A DNA stretch of 64,000 nt from Miscanthus floridulus (Eukaryota; Streptophyta; Magnoliopsida; Poales; Poaceae), in contig NC_089591.1 in assembly GCF_019320115.1 (NCBI RefSeq), forward strand, positions 54,870,078 through 54,934,077. The letters are read 5' to 3'. This document shows positions 1 through 10,244 of the stretch, piece after piece (position 1 is the stretch's first letter; every line of letters begins with the position of its first letter). The position numbers and the translations under genes were made by a program. Below the pieces are notes generated by a model. The model saw only the letters and a program-made list of their open reading frames with translations. It did no database searches and had not been told where the DNA came from.

Positions 1-880
1 GGTACTGACCGGACCCTGACAGCGTCCGGTCATCACTTGAATGCTGGTTCGCGGGTTGAACTAACCGGAGCGTCCGGTCATCACGACCGGAGCGTCCGGT
101 CATCCCGCAGAAGCTCATAACGGTTAGTTTTTTAGGCTGGCTTATAAATAGAAGCTCCACTCGTGAGTGGAGTATCCTTTGCTCATTCCAACAGCTGAGA
201 AACACGTTTGTGAGTGCCAAGAAGAGCAAGATCCTAGTGAGGTGTTTGTGATTTGAGAATCCAAGAGAGTAGCCTCACTAGCAAATCAAGAGTAGCAAAG
301 TGTGCATCCATCTTCTCATTAGGCTTCGCGTGGTCAAGTGAGAGTTCGTGCTTGTTACTCTTGGTGATCGCCATCACCTAGACGGCTTGGTGGTGATTGG
401 GAGTTTGGTGTTCACCCGGCGGAGCTTGTGGGTGACCCAACTCAAGTTGTGAGCGGTTTTGGGTGATTCGCCGCAACGGAGTGTCGAAGAATCAACCCGT
501 AGAGAGCACTTGATCCTTGCACGGATCAAGGGGGAGCTACACCCTTGCGCGGGTGCTCCAACGAGGACTAGTGGGGAGTGGCGACTCTCCGATACCTCGG
601 CAAAACATCGCCGCGTTCCTTTCTCTCTCTACTTACTTTGAGCACTTACTTTGAGTATTTACTTTGAGCAATTCAATACTTGTTTTACATCCATAGAATT
701 GCTTGCTAGAGTAAGTTTGGAACATAGGTTGAGAGGTTGTTGTGCATTAGTTTGATATAAACACTTTTCTAGGCACAAGGGGTTAATTGGGCTATCCGTA
801 GGATTTGATTATTGCAAGAGAATTTAGAATTAGCCCAATTCACCCCCCCCCCCTCTTGGGCATCTTGATCCTTTTATGTC
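1..880 (+). repeat. Sirevirus-type Ty1/copia LTR, right part
   Basis: This stretch matches, in opposite orientation, the LTR seen at 27341-28644: both hold the same GC-rich ACCGGAGCGTCCGGTC-type motifs, the same block with a run of CACC, and the same end reading CATCTTGATCC. A TATA box (TATAAATA) lies at 143-150 about 30 bases before the likely transcript start. The left end is outside the window. No primer-binding site follows position 880, so this is a solo LTR, a 3' LTR or a truncated copy. The short ORF at 459-641 is LTR sequence and not a gene. Confidence 0.7.
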
Positions 881-973
881 GAAACAGACATCCAGATTCT
901 ACATTCATCGTCTAAAGTTTAGATTTTGTTACTAGCAGGGGTCACCATGAACAAGCTCTGTTCTAACTTCCAA

Positions 974-1111
974 GGCCTCGTTCGCTGGTCTAAAACTTGG
1001 CTGAAACTGGCTGAAAACACTGTTCCAGCTGAATTGTTGTAAGAGAAAAATATTGTTCCGGCTAAAAAAAGAAGCCGAACAAGCCGAATATAGAGTAAGC
1101 CGAACAGGGCC
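974..1111. mobile_element. 138-bp MITE
   Basis: The ends are near-perfect inverted repeats (GGCCTCGTTCG at the left, GGCCCTGTTCG read from the right). The interior has the repetitive GGCTGAAA / AGAAGCCGAACAAGCCGA pattern of an abundant grass MITE family. I could not see a convincing target-site duplication. Confidence 0.55.
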
Positions 1112-1260
1112 TAACTAGCATCGGGTATACCTCGATCATACTGCAGCAAACAAACATTGGTACATACTCCCAATCCTAATTCTGCCGGTGCCAGACACCC
1201 GATCTGCAACGACGATATTATGACGAGGACACCAGCATGCCAACCGTGCTAGCTAGCTAG

Positions 1261-1746
1261 TGTTGGCCCACAGGATCACCGGCTTAGGTGAGTGAACCAC
1301 TCACCAGTCTTACCGAGCACATGCTAGTATTGCTGAGCACCCATTATCTAAGCCAACCACGAACCAGCGTTGTCCTTCCCTACACACTATGGCTAGAGGT
1401 TGAAGAAGAGGGAGAATAGAGCATGCACACACAGTACAAGACACCAGCGTTGGCCAAAACCTTGTATAGGAGATGGTAAATCTAAAATCTCTTTACTGAG
1501 TTATCGTGTATATCTATTTATACAATTCTATCTATCTAGTCCTAGTACAGCGCACATGCTGTAACAGTAACTAGATAACACAACAGGGCTGACTCTACGT
1601 CGGCCACTGTATGTGGCTACAGTGCCGTAGGTGAGCAGTTCGGCGTCTGCACCTGCAGCGCCCATAGTATCACAGCAGGGAGCCTTTTCGGCGTCGCCTT
1701 CTCCTTGTTGTGTGTTTACACAAGAAAGCAATAGTTTATTCTAACA
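1261..1746 (-). repeat. 3' LTR of the small copia element
   Basis: This is the downstream LTR in the minus-strand reading. It aligns along its whole length with 2830-3325, with many substitutions (for example the segments starting CACAGGATCACCGGCT in both), so the insertion is old. Confidence 0.8.
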
Positions 1747-1779
1747 ATTTTTCCCCTAAACCTACTGTTATCCCTTATA

Positions 1780-2829
1780 CCCTCTTCATGCCGATCATCT
1801 CCTTTAGCTCCGTGAGTCAAAAATGTTCGAGCGGCTTGGTGAGGACGTCTGTGAGTTGCCGACCAGTTTCAACGAACTCGATGACGATCTGCCCTACATC
1901 GACACAGTCTCTGAGGAAGTGGAACTTCACGTCGATGTGTTTGCTCTAGTCGTGTAGAACCGGATTCTTCGTGGAGGCGATGACGGGCTGGTTGTCCACC
2001 ATCAGTGCTGGTGGATGAGCTTCCACGCCGGTCAGCTCGCCCAGCAGCCAACGTAGCCACACAACTTGGCACGCCGTTGTGGCCGTGCTACATATTCTAC
2101 CTCGCACGTAGATAGTGCCACCACCTTCTGTTTTAGCGACAGCCTTGAAATTAGGGCCGACCCGAGGAAGACCAGCACGCCAGAGGTGCTCCGTCGTCCG
2201 TCGATGTCCCCTGCCATATCTGTATCGCTAAACACAGTGAGCTACAGCCTACTCCCATTGGTCTTGGGAAAGATAATCCCTTGATCTATCGTCCCCTTGA
2301 CGTAGCGCAGTAGCCGCTTCATCGCTGGGATCCTCCATGAAGCGACTGAAGTAGTCCACGGCGAACGCAATGTCCGACCTCGTGTGTACTAGGTAGCACA
2401 GACCGTCGACGATGCTCCGGTAGAGTGTTGCATCCACCTTCGCTGCGGTGTTGGCCTTCGACAGCTTCAGCGCTCCTCCATCGGAGTTACGCATGGCTTA
2501 CACTCAGCCATGCCGCTCCGCTCCAACAGCTTGGAGGCATACGCGCTCTGACCGAGCGTGAGTTCCTCCTTCCCCTGTCTCACCTCAATGCCGAGGTAGT
2601 AGGAGAGTGCGCCGAGATCGCTTATTCGAAAACGAGCTACCATTTCGTGCTTGAAGCTGTTGATGTCCTCCGTGCACGAGCCGGTGATGATCAAGCAGTC
2701 CACATACACGCCGACGACGAGCTCTTCCTCCCCCGTCGCCGCGTGTAGAGCGCGTGCTTGGTTGCGCACCGCTGAAACCCAAGTTCGCCCAGCGTGGCGT
2801 CAAGCTTGGCGTTCCATTCTCGTGGGGCC
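1780..2829 (-). pseudogene. Copia reverse transcriptase / RNase H remnant
   Basis: Three overlapping minus-strand reading frames give pieces of the 3' end of a Ty1/copia polyprotein. The order is: a late RT segment with VVGVYVDCLIITGS (the YVDD box, with D to C) and LGALSYYLGIEV, then the connection segment with YRSIVDGLCYLVHTRSDIAFAV, then RNase H with DTDMAGDIDGRRSTSGVLVF and KQKVVALSTCEVEYVA. Frameshifts separate the pieces, so no functional enzyme is encoded. Everything upstream of this RT segment is missing. Confidence 0.8.
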
Positions 2830-3325
2830 TGCTGGTCCACAGGATCACCGGCTCAAGTAAGTGAACTACTCACCAGTCTTGTCGAGCATCCGCTAGTGTT
2901 ACCGAACACCCATTAGCTAAGCCGACCATGAACAAGCGTTGTCCGTCCCCACACACTATGGCTAGAGTTTGAAGAAGAGGGAGAACAGAGCATGCACACA
3001 CAGTTCAAGACACCAGCGTTGTCCGAAATCATGTATGGGAGATGGCAAATCTGAACTCTCTTTACTGAGTTGCCGTGTATGTCTATTTATACAACTCTAT
3101 CTATCTAGTCCTAATACAACGCACATGCTGTAACAGTAAGTAACTAGATAACACAGCAGGGCTGACTCTGCGCCGGCCTCTGCATGTGCCTATAGTGCTG
3201 CAGGTGAACAGTTCAGTGTCTGCACCTGTAGCGGCTACAGTATTATAGCAGGGAGCTTTTTCAACGTCGTATTTCTCTTGTTGTGTGTTCACACGACAAA
3301 CAATAGTTTATTCTAACAGCTAACA
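2830..3325 (-). repeat. 5' LTR of the small copia element
   Basis: This is the partner of 1261-1746, in the same orientation. The base after its right end is the start of the GCTAG duplication. Its insertion replaced the last codons of the neighbouring Rx_N-like gene. Confidence 0.75.
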
Positions 3326-4670
3326 GCTAGTATAACGGGCAGTCGGGCACAGGCATGCCAAGTCGCTGAAAGAATCCGCTTCCCTAGCTTCTCCATGTTA
3401 CGAACGAACCTGCCAAGTTCAAAGTCCTCCTGATCGTCACACCGTGCCACCTCGACCTCGTCGACGGCAAAAGCGACGGTGCTGATGGCGCCAAGGACGG
3501 CGCAGCCTTGACACTTGGCCTCCCTGAGGATGTAAGCCCAATACGCCAGCCATTCGTAACCGCTCAGGTCGCGGCCGTCGGCCAGCTCGACGATCCTGCA
3601 GATCTTAGAGACCGCTTCCTCGAGCCTGCCCAAGAGCGTGCTCCCTTCTCCCGCCGCCTGAGCCGCTGCTGCCGCCGTCGGACCCATCTGTATCTGCCCT
3701 GCCCCTGCGGGCTCAGGCAGCGCACACATTTTGGAGTCTGATGTTTTAAACGATGGTGCCGCATAGTCCCCGGTATTGCTGCCCGCGGGACTCGATCGCA
3801 ACCTCTTAAACCCATGGGCGGATACAGAGGGTATTCCCCGTGTTCCCAGGAATACCCAACTATTTTAGCACACTTCTATGTATATATGTGTATATACTTG
3901 TATATGTATATGTATAATACCATATTTTGTAGTATTTTTACTCATTGAAGCTCAAAACAGTAAAAAAACAGCCTCTCAAATTGGCTCATATTTTGTAGTA
4001 TTTTTACTCAATGCAGTTAAAAATAACTGATTTTTTTTATTGACGTGGAAGTAGGAATACCCAAGTTTAGAATCCTGGCTCCGCCACCGCTTAAACCCAA
4101 TATCTTCTGCGAATGTCAGCGCCGGTGCCGGTGCCAAGATCTCGAGTTTAAGCAGCTTTATGAAGATACTGATGTCGCAGGAGAGATCCTCCAGTCTCTC
4201 CACCGCGTAGTTCAGCCTCTCCATGTCCTCTTCGCTTGAGAAGAGGAGCGTCTTTGTGGCCGTAGCCGAAGCGGTAGACGAGGAGGAAGAAGAAGATGAA
4301 TCTTGCTGGTGCTGGTGCTGGTGCTGCTGGGCCTGGGCATCGTCGCCGTCGCCGGTGGCTTGAGCTGGAGCAGCAGCTTCCGTTTCTCGCTGCCTGAAGC
4401 TGGCGAGCACCTCGCCGCCCTCCGCGGCGGCCTCCTTCAGCCTGTCGCGCCACTTGACCAGCGAGGCGTTCTCGATGGCGTGCTTCTCCGACGCCTCGAC
4501 TGCGCTGTTGATCTTGATGAGCAGCATGTCCAGCCGCCGCAGCTTCTTGTCGGCGGCCACGGCCGCGGCCGCGTCCTTCCTATCGAGCTTCCCCATGAGT
4601 CCAGAGAACAGTACTCTTGTGAGCTCGCCGGTACGGCAGAAGCGGCAGAGCTCAGTAGATTCTCAGCCAT
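3326..4670 (-). pseudogene. Rx_N-like resistance-related protein, broken
   Basis: The reading frame starts MAENLLSSAASAV at 4670, then shifts frame near 4630 into a long frame containing VLFSGLMGKLDRK, the helical segment LRRLDMLLIKINSAVEASEK and WRDRLKEAAAEGGEVL. A polyglutamine/serine-rich linker follows, then VERLEDLSCDISIFIKLLKL. After a MITE (3815-4089 with duplicated CTTAAACCCA) the same frame resumes with IVELADGRDLSGYEWLAYWAYILREAKCQG. This resembles the Rx N-terminal helical domain proteins found in grasses, often related to NB-ARC resistance genes but with no nucleotide-binding domain here. The insertion plus duplication is 285 bp, a multiple of three, so the frame survives it. The 5' frameshift and the copia insertion at the 3' end, which replaces the last residues, make it a pseudogene. 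Family assignment is from pattern memory. Confidence 0.65.
3815..4089. mobile_element. 275-bp MITE in the Rx_N-like gene
   Basis: It is flanked by an exact 10-bp duplication, CTTAAACCCA, at 3805-3814 and 4090-4099. One end reads TGGGCGGATACAGAGGG and the other, reversed, CGGTGGCGGAGCCAGG; the interior is AT-rich. The end sequence GGCGGAGCCAGGATT is a pattern I know from many plant short elements. A 9-10 bp duplication would fit a Mutator-like origin, but the inverted ends are weak, so the superfamily is open. Confidence 0.65.
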
Positions 4671-5550
4671 GGCTTCGGCCTTCGATAATGGGAATCAAAA
4701 GCGCCTGCAATCTAGCGACACATTCAATTGTATGTATTCATCTGCTGGTGGAGTATTCATGTCGCTATAAGTAGGGGTTTATAAGGGGCTAAATAGTTGC
4801 AGAAATGGAGTCTGCGAGGACGAGATGGCGAAAGCTGACAAAGAATTGGCATCGGTGGCAAACGCAGTCGGAGGCATCGAGGCAGACAAGCTTTTCGTGT
4901 AGCTTGCATCGCCCTCGGCAGCGAGGGCCTGCCGGCCTGCACTGCAATGTATACAAAAGACAAGAAAAATGGCCAATCGCGTATAACTGGTCCAGGTTGT
5001 AGGGCTGCAGGGAACGGAGATCGCCGGCAGAAAGTCCTTTCAAGCTGCACATTATATGCACATCATCGCACCATCTTCTGTTGTCACACGACAGCAGAGT
5101 TGCATAAAATCAAAGGAGAACGCTGATGAACTTGTTTCCGAACAAAATTTCTGCCCCTGGAAACCCAAATTGCCAAAGGGGGTTCATATTTTTATGAAGA
5201 AGCCTTCAGGAAAGCCTACTTTTGAATGATACGAGAGCTTCCTTTCCCTATTTTTGGATTTGGATGGTTAGATTTTTTACCTAAGCTTTAAATAGCCCTC
5301 AAATCGTGGCTCTAGGACGATTAACGACTTCCTTCAAAAAGACCCGTGCAATCCTGTTGCGCGCGCTGGAACTTTTTTTTAAAAGCGCACCGGGCCACCG
5401 GGGTTTGTTGACACTTAATCGCACCTGAAGACGACGCCTCGGCGGGCCGGAGCCCGGAGGGTGGCCACCGGCCCACCACCTGTCCACCACTGCCCGGCCT
5501 GCCGACCCCCGGCCTTTGCCTGCGCATTCTCCAATCTCCAGCGGTCCAGT
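4671..5550. other. Intergenic, no gene seen
   Basis: Short overlapping ORFs on both strands have no recognisable motif and no consistent codon pattern. The first 100 bases would be the 5' flank of the Rx_N-like pseudogene. Confidence 0.5.
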
Positions 5551-6267
5551 TATACTTGGCCATCGGGACGGCACGGCCCGGGCATGAGCCAGGCACAGCC
5601 TGGAGGATGTCGTGCCGGCACGGCACGCCGTGCCTCCCTTGTTGTGCCACTGTGGGCCTCGTGCCTTGCCATTAGCCCAAGCACAGGTCTGTGGGCCTAA
5701 ATCCGTGTTGTGCCGGTCTGCTAGGCACGGTCAAATCACCAGGTCGTGCCAGCCCAAGGCCCGTAGGGTTCAAAACACATCAAAAAAATCATCTCAACAA
5801 GAAGTATTCAAATTTGAAGTATTTTTTTTCCAGAAAAACTTCAAACCAAAACCAAAACCATACACACAGAGAACAAGAGAAAATTAAAAGAATAACTGAG
5901 CTGTGTGCAATGCTACCTCATTAAAAACCTTTCTGAGTAAAATTCATCCTTGTGAGAAACCACAAAAAGGAAAAAAGAGTGCAGCACAGCTCTTATAAGT
6001 CTTAAACATGTTCAAAGGTTTACATGATACATCACAGATACAGATCATAATCAAGTCTCAGGCTCAGCTCACCTCTCAAGTCTCACACTCACTGTCTCAA
6101 TCTCAATTCTCAACTCAAGAACCACCAGATGCAGAAGCCACAGATGCATATGTGCTAGCAGAAGGAGCCCCGGAAGTAGATGCATCTTCATCAAGATAGA
6201 GATGCTTGAAGAAGTCTACCAGTTCTGGGTTGTCAACATCATGTTGCAGTCTTCTTTCACCCTGCTC

Positions 6268-8364
6268 TCAATCTTTTATGCAAGCAAGCATCTCCGCATG
6301 TTCAGGCAATAGTCGACGGCACCGCTCCTCAAGTATTTTTCCTGTCAAGCTAAAACAAGATTCTGAAGATACTGTTGAAACATGAGCTGACATAATGTCT
6401 CTAGCCATGATAGAAAGCATTGGATATGTTAGCTTATGGTCACGCCACCAAAGAAGTAGATCAAAGTCATCCTCATATGCAGTGACATTGTCACTGTCCA
6501 GATAAGCAGATAGCTCACAAAGCAGCAGCAGAAGTAGATAAAGGACTAGGAGCAGAGGCGGGGGAAGGTCCAACAACACTAGATGCTCCAGGGCCTCCAA
6601 AAATTCTTCCCCATGCCTGCTTCCTCTTACCTGTGATGCTTGCAGGATGTGCAGCCCTCCTTTGAGACCTAGCTGCACCAAACTTTTCTTCATACTTGTT
6701 AAACAACTTGAAAATTTCAGTTTTCACAATACCATAATAAGAACTGTAGTCAAAACCAATTTTTTGTTGTATTATGATAAGAACATTAAATAAACCTCTC
6801 ATTTTACCTCTAGGATCAAGAATGAATACAAATGAATACAGTTGAGGTATGTCCTTTCAGTATTTCAGGTATTTAAGCTTCATAGGATAGACAATAGAAA
6901 ACAGATTCGGATCCTTTGAACTTTCATGCAAATGAGTTATAATATCTAGCAGATGGTGCAGAATAAGTGGAATAGTTGGATAGTAAACACCAGAAAGAGT
7001 GACTGTGGAGTCATAAAAAACTTTTAGGAATTCAAGTATTTTATCAGCAATATACCAGTGACTTGCAGTTAACAACGTTGAGCCATAGTTGAAATTAATG
7101 AACACAGAAAAAAATATCCTTATATGAAAGCAGGTGTTTAAGCATAAGATATGTAGCATTCCATCTAACATCCATATCCAAACCAAACTTTCTAGGTCTA
7201 ACACCCTTAGCAATGCAAAAGTTCTTGAACAAAGCAATTCTTTGATTAGATGAATTCAAAAGGTTAATAGCAGTTCTGATATCCTCAGTGTAAGGTTTGA
7301 ACCTTTTTAAGCCAGATTTTACTATCAGATTAATAATATGGCAAGCACAACGTTGATGCACAAGATGATACTTAACCTTATTAGGATTTGAAGGTGTAGG
7401 TGCAGGTTCAGAACTCAGATAACCAGCAAACATAGGTGTCAATATTTCCATAGCCTTAGCATTGGAAGAAGCATTGTCAAGAGTAACAGAGAACACCTTG
7501 TCAAGCAAACCAAATTCTTCAATCACACAAGCAACTTTTTCTGCAATATTTTCACCAGTATGTTTTACCTCAATCAAGTGGAGACCAATTACCTTTTTTG
7601 CAACTCCTAATCAGCAGTCACATAATGAGCAACAACACTTATATAGTCTTCATTTGCATTACCAGACCAAATGTCTGGTGTCAGACCAACAGAAGAAGCA
7701 CCAGACAACACACAGTTCTTAATTATATTACGTCGTTCATTAAAAAGTTTGCTAAGATCTCTAGTGGTGGTCTGTCTAGAGACCTTAACAAACCTAGGAT
7801 TATGAGCTCTAACAATGTATTCTTCCCAAGCATCAGTCTCACCAATTTCTAAAGGCAGATCAAGCTTAGCAATCAAACGACATAATTCAGATCTAGCAAC
7901 TTCAGGTTTATAATCCCAGTTATAAACAGAGCCATCAGAATTGTATGAAAGCCTAGATTGAACCCTAGCACGTTGATCAGTTTTAATTCTACATGATTTT
8001 TGGTGCCTTTTAAGTGACCAGTGCCAACAGCAGATCTAGCAGACAAGGTAGATTTGCATATCTTATAAACAGCCTTGGTGTAAATTCTAGAACCATTAAT
8101 AACCTCATAGATCTTCTCAAAATCAGCCCACATAGGCGATTTGCGCTTACTAGTGTTACCTGTACCAGCAACCGAAGAAGCAGAGCCGTTGGAGTTCGCA
8201 GTCGCCGTCGCCCCTTCGCCACCGTCCGCGTCCACATCGATCAGAGCAGCAGAGCCATCCCCAAGATCGATACCGAACAAAGTAGCAGCGTCGGCTCGAG
8301 TGTCGTCGTCGTTCTCGCCCTCTGGGGCCAGGCCAACCGGCAGGAGGCCATCCTCGTCGGCCAT
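6268..8364 (-). pseudogene. hAT (Ac/Tam3-like) transposase, decayed
   Basis: The pieces lie in order on the minus strand. The likely start is MADEDGLLPVG at 8364, with an acidic/glycine-rich leader. A BED zinc-finger remnant follows (SPMWADFEKIY, YKICKSTLSARSAVGTGHLK) in which the first cysteine is tyrosine. A one-base deletion comes next, then the DDE/RNase H-like core with VGLTPDIWSGNANEDYISV, SVTLDNASSNAKAMEIL and HQRCACHIINLIVKSGLK. Later come DVRWNATYLML, IPLILHHLLDIITHL and the C-terminal dimerisation domain with YPMLSIMARDIMSAHVSTVSSESCFS and a terminal LACIKD. Breaks visible: the frameshift after HLK (about 8010), a TAG (probably from TGG) and a frameshift near 7585-7605, a frameshift near 7105, and one between 6515 and 6690. 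It cannot make a functional transposase. Confidence 0.9.
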
Positions 8365-8521
8365 GGCCGCCTCTCCAGCCTCGTTCCTCGACGGTGCGGG
8401 TGGCCGCCTTGCTCGCTCTAAGCCACAGCTAGAAGACGATGCATCGGCTACCGACCTACGAAACAATGGAAGAAGAAAAAAATCAGAAGCATACATTGAA
8501 AAAAAGAAGAAATTAGAACAT

Positions 8522-8547
8522 GGTTAGGGGTTAGGGTTAGGGTTTCA
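8522..8547. repeat. Short telomere-like repeat
   Basis: About four units of GGTTAGG/GGGTTA ending in GGGTTT. It lies in the 5' part of the hAT element, upstream of the transposase start. Read on the minus strand it is AAACCCTAACCCTAACCC, which resembles the telo-box of plant 5' leaders. It is too short to be a true interstitial telomere. Confidence 0.6.
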
Positions 8548-8742
8548 CCTGCGCATCCGGAGCCCGGTGCTGGAGAAGACAACGAGCACCCAGAGTCTAG
8601 AGAAGACGACACTCAATCAGCAATGACGGTGGACGGCGGAGGAGGGACAAACAGAGACAACCAACTCACATAATCAACGAGATCTAGAGGGGAGGGGATC
8701 AGGTAGGACTTAGTAGTAGGGAGTTGCTCGTCGACGGCAGGC

Positions 8743-8769
8743 GGGGTTAGGGTTAGGGTTAGGGTTAAG
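8743..8769. repeat. Second telomere-like repeat
   Basis: Here GGGTTAGGGTTAGGGTTAGGG is followed by TTAAGG, in the same orientation as 8522-8547. The two copies sit within similar flanking sequence (CTGCGCATCCGGAGCCCGGTG against CTGCGCAACCAGAGCCCGGTG). This shows a local duplication of roughly 225 bp inside the hAT element. Confidence 0.6.
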
Positions 8770-9476
8770 GATGTACCTGCGCAACCAGAGCCCGGTGCCA
8801 GAGAAGACGAGGGCCACCCAGAGAAGATGACACACCGGTTAGAAGGACGGCGAGCGACGGAGGAGGGACAGTCGGGACACGAACTCACATAGTCACCGAG
8901 ATCTAGAGGGGAGATAAGGATAGGGAGAAGGGAGAGACGGAGAGGGAGCAGGGAGGGGATCAGGTAGGAGGAGTAGAGAGCTGCTCGCCGGCGGCAGGCT
9001 GATCGTCGAGGTCACCTCACCGGAGTCGGGGAGGACGAAGCAGAGAGCGAGAATGCGAGGCGAGAGCAGCGAGGCGAGGCGACAGGCGAGCGAGTGAAAT
9101 GAGCTAGGGTTTCGGATGTGAGACGCCGCTGCCACGGCGTGAGTTTTTATATGAGGAGGGGCCGAGGGGGGGAGTCGGGGACGCCACGCACTGGGCCGCG
9201 CAGCGCGCTGGGCCGAGGCCGCGGGGAGGCCGGGTAGGAGTGGAGTGAGGAGGGGGAGGGGGTGGCCAGGCCGCTGCCGGGCCGGCTGACTCAGGCCAGG
9301 CCATGCCGTGCCAGCCCACGGGCCTAAGCAGCGGTCCAGACACGGCTTGCTGCCTCAGGCCGGGCCAGCCCGGGCCCGCATGTCACCGGGCCGTGCCGTG
9401 CTTGTTTCGGGCTAAAAAAGCGGGCTTCGTGCCGTGCCGTCGTGCCTCGGGCTGTATGGCCAAGTATAGGTCCAGT

Positions 9477-10069
9477 GCCATCCAGTGTGTAACTGTATCT
9501 GTATACCAATACCGACGACCGGTGCCGGTGAGCCGATGAGCTGACTCGACAAGATACCGGCAGAGACAATGCAGCTCTTTTTCTCCATTTATCTAAAAAA
9601 AACAATTCCATTTTGTCTCTCCAGGACATTGAAAGTGAGGCAAAAGTTTTACCGCAAAATATATGATAGAATACAGAAAAAATCAAGTGTTTGTCTAGTT
9701 TTTTTTCCCAATCGGAGTGTGACATATATCAGCCCAGACAACTCCAATCCAATACAAAGACCGACCCAAACGCCAACTCACCACCACTACTCACTTGGGC
9801 ACTTGGCCAAGACAACACAAAAAAAACAGCGCCTGCCCTAGTGTCACTCCAGGACATTATTCCGGAAACTGTACAAATAATTATAAATCACCCATCTGGG
9901 TCATACAACAGGCCTTTTGGCATAACAGTTTTGACATCACGGTACGACCTGATACTTTTACTCGCACTGAACATTCTCCACGACGACAACACGTACAATC
10001 AGGCAACCAATATAAGCACCACCACATAGAACAGTTTGGATCTGCATCTCCAATTTCGTATGTACTTTC
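9477..10069. other. Intergenic, no gene seen
   Basis: AT-rich sequence between the hAT element and the transporter. No ORF here has recognisable content. Part of it is probably the 3' flank or 3' untranslated region of the transporter gene, which is transcribed leftward into this area. Confidence 0.4.
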
Positions 10070-10161
10070 TTCCTACTATACTAGGACCGAGGCGATCAAG
10101 CGCAACGCGGCCATCTTCCTACTATACTAGGACCGAGGCGATCAAGCGCAACGCGGCCATC
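10070..10161. repeat. Perfect 46-bp tandem duplication
   Basis: Two identical 46-bp copies (10070-10115 and 10116-10161), each starting TTCCTACTATACTAGGACCG and ending GCGGCCATC. They lie 84-175 bases past the stop codon of the transporter, so probably in its 3' untranslated region. A related motif GCCATCTTA(A/G)AAGTGTC occurs twice just after. Confidence 0.85.
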
Positions 10162-10244
10162 TTAAAAGTGTCGCCGCCATTGCTGCCGGACAGGCCATCT
10201 TAGAAGTGTCCTGGCTTGATCAGTGCTGAGTGCTGACAGGTAGC

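Larger units (their letters stand above)
1261..3325 (-). mobile_element. Internally deleted Ty1/copia retrotransposon
   Basis: Two LTRs of about 490 bp (1261-1746 and 2830-3325) flank only 1.08 kb of internal sequence. Read on the minus strand the LTRs begin TGTTAGAATAAAC and end in CA. A 5-bp duplication GCTAG flanks the element at 1256-1260 and 3326-3330. The internal part keeps a polypurine tract (AGGGGAAAAAT, minus strand) directly before the 3' LTR at 1747. It has lost the primer-binding site, gag, protease, integrase and the start of reverse transcriptase. The right LTR ends in a short repeated CTAACAG/CTAACAG, so its exact end could be 3318 or 3325; 3325 gives the perfect duplication. 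Confidence 0.8.
5551..9468 (-). mobile_element. hAT transposon, 3.9 kb, full-length boundaries
   Basis: The ends are 13-bp perfect inverted repeats (TATACTTGGCCAT at 5551 and, reversed, at 9468). An exact 8-bp duplication GGTCCAGT flanks it at 5543-5550 and 9469-9476, the size expected of the hAT superfamily. Sub-terminal regions at both ends are rich in GGCACGG/GCCGTGCC and GGGCC repeats. These are typical of Ac-like elements, where the transposase binds repeated sub-terminal motifs. The minus strand carries a decayed hAT transposase (6268-8364). The element is therefore non-autonomous now, but its ends look intact enough to be moved by a transposase supplied from elsewhere. Confidence 0.9.

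Noticed and set aside
459..641. 60-codon ORF, repeated in reverse at 27546-27740
   Set aside because: It is part of the Sirevirus LTR and appears only where that LTR does.
8522..8769. True telomere or chromosome-fusion site
   Set aside because: Only three or four units in each tract, placed inside a transposon with clear ends.
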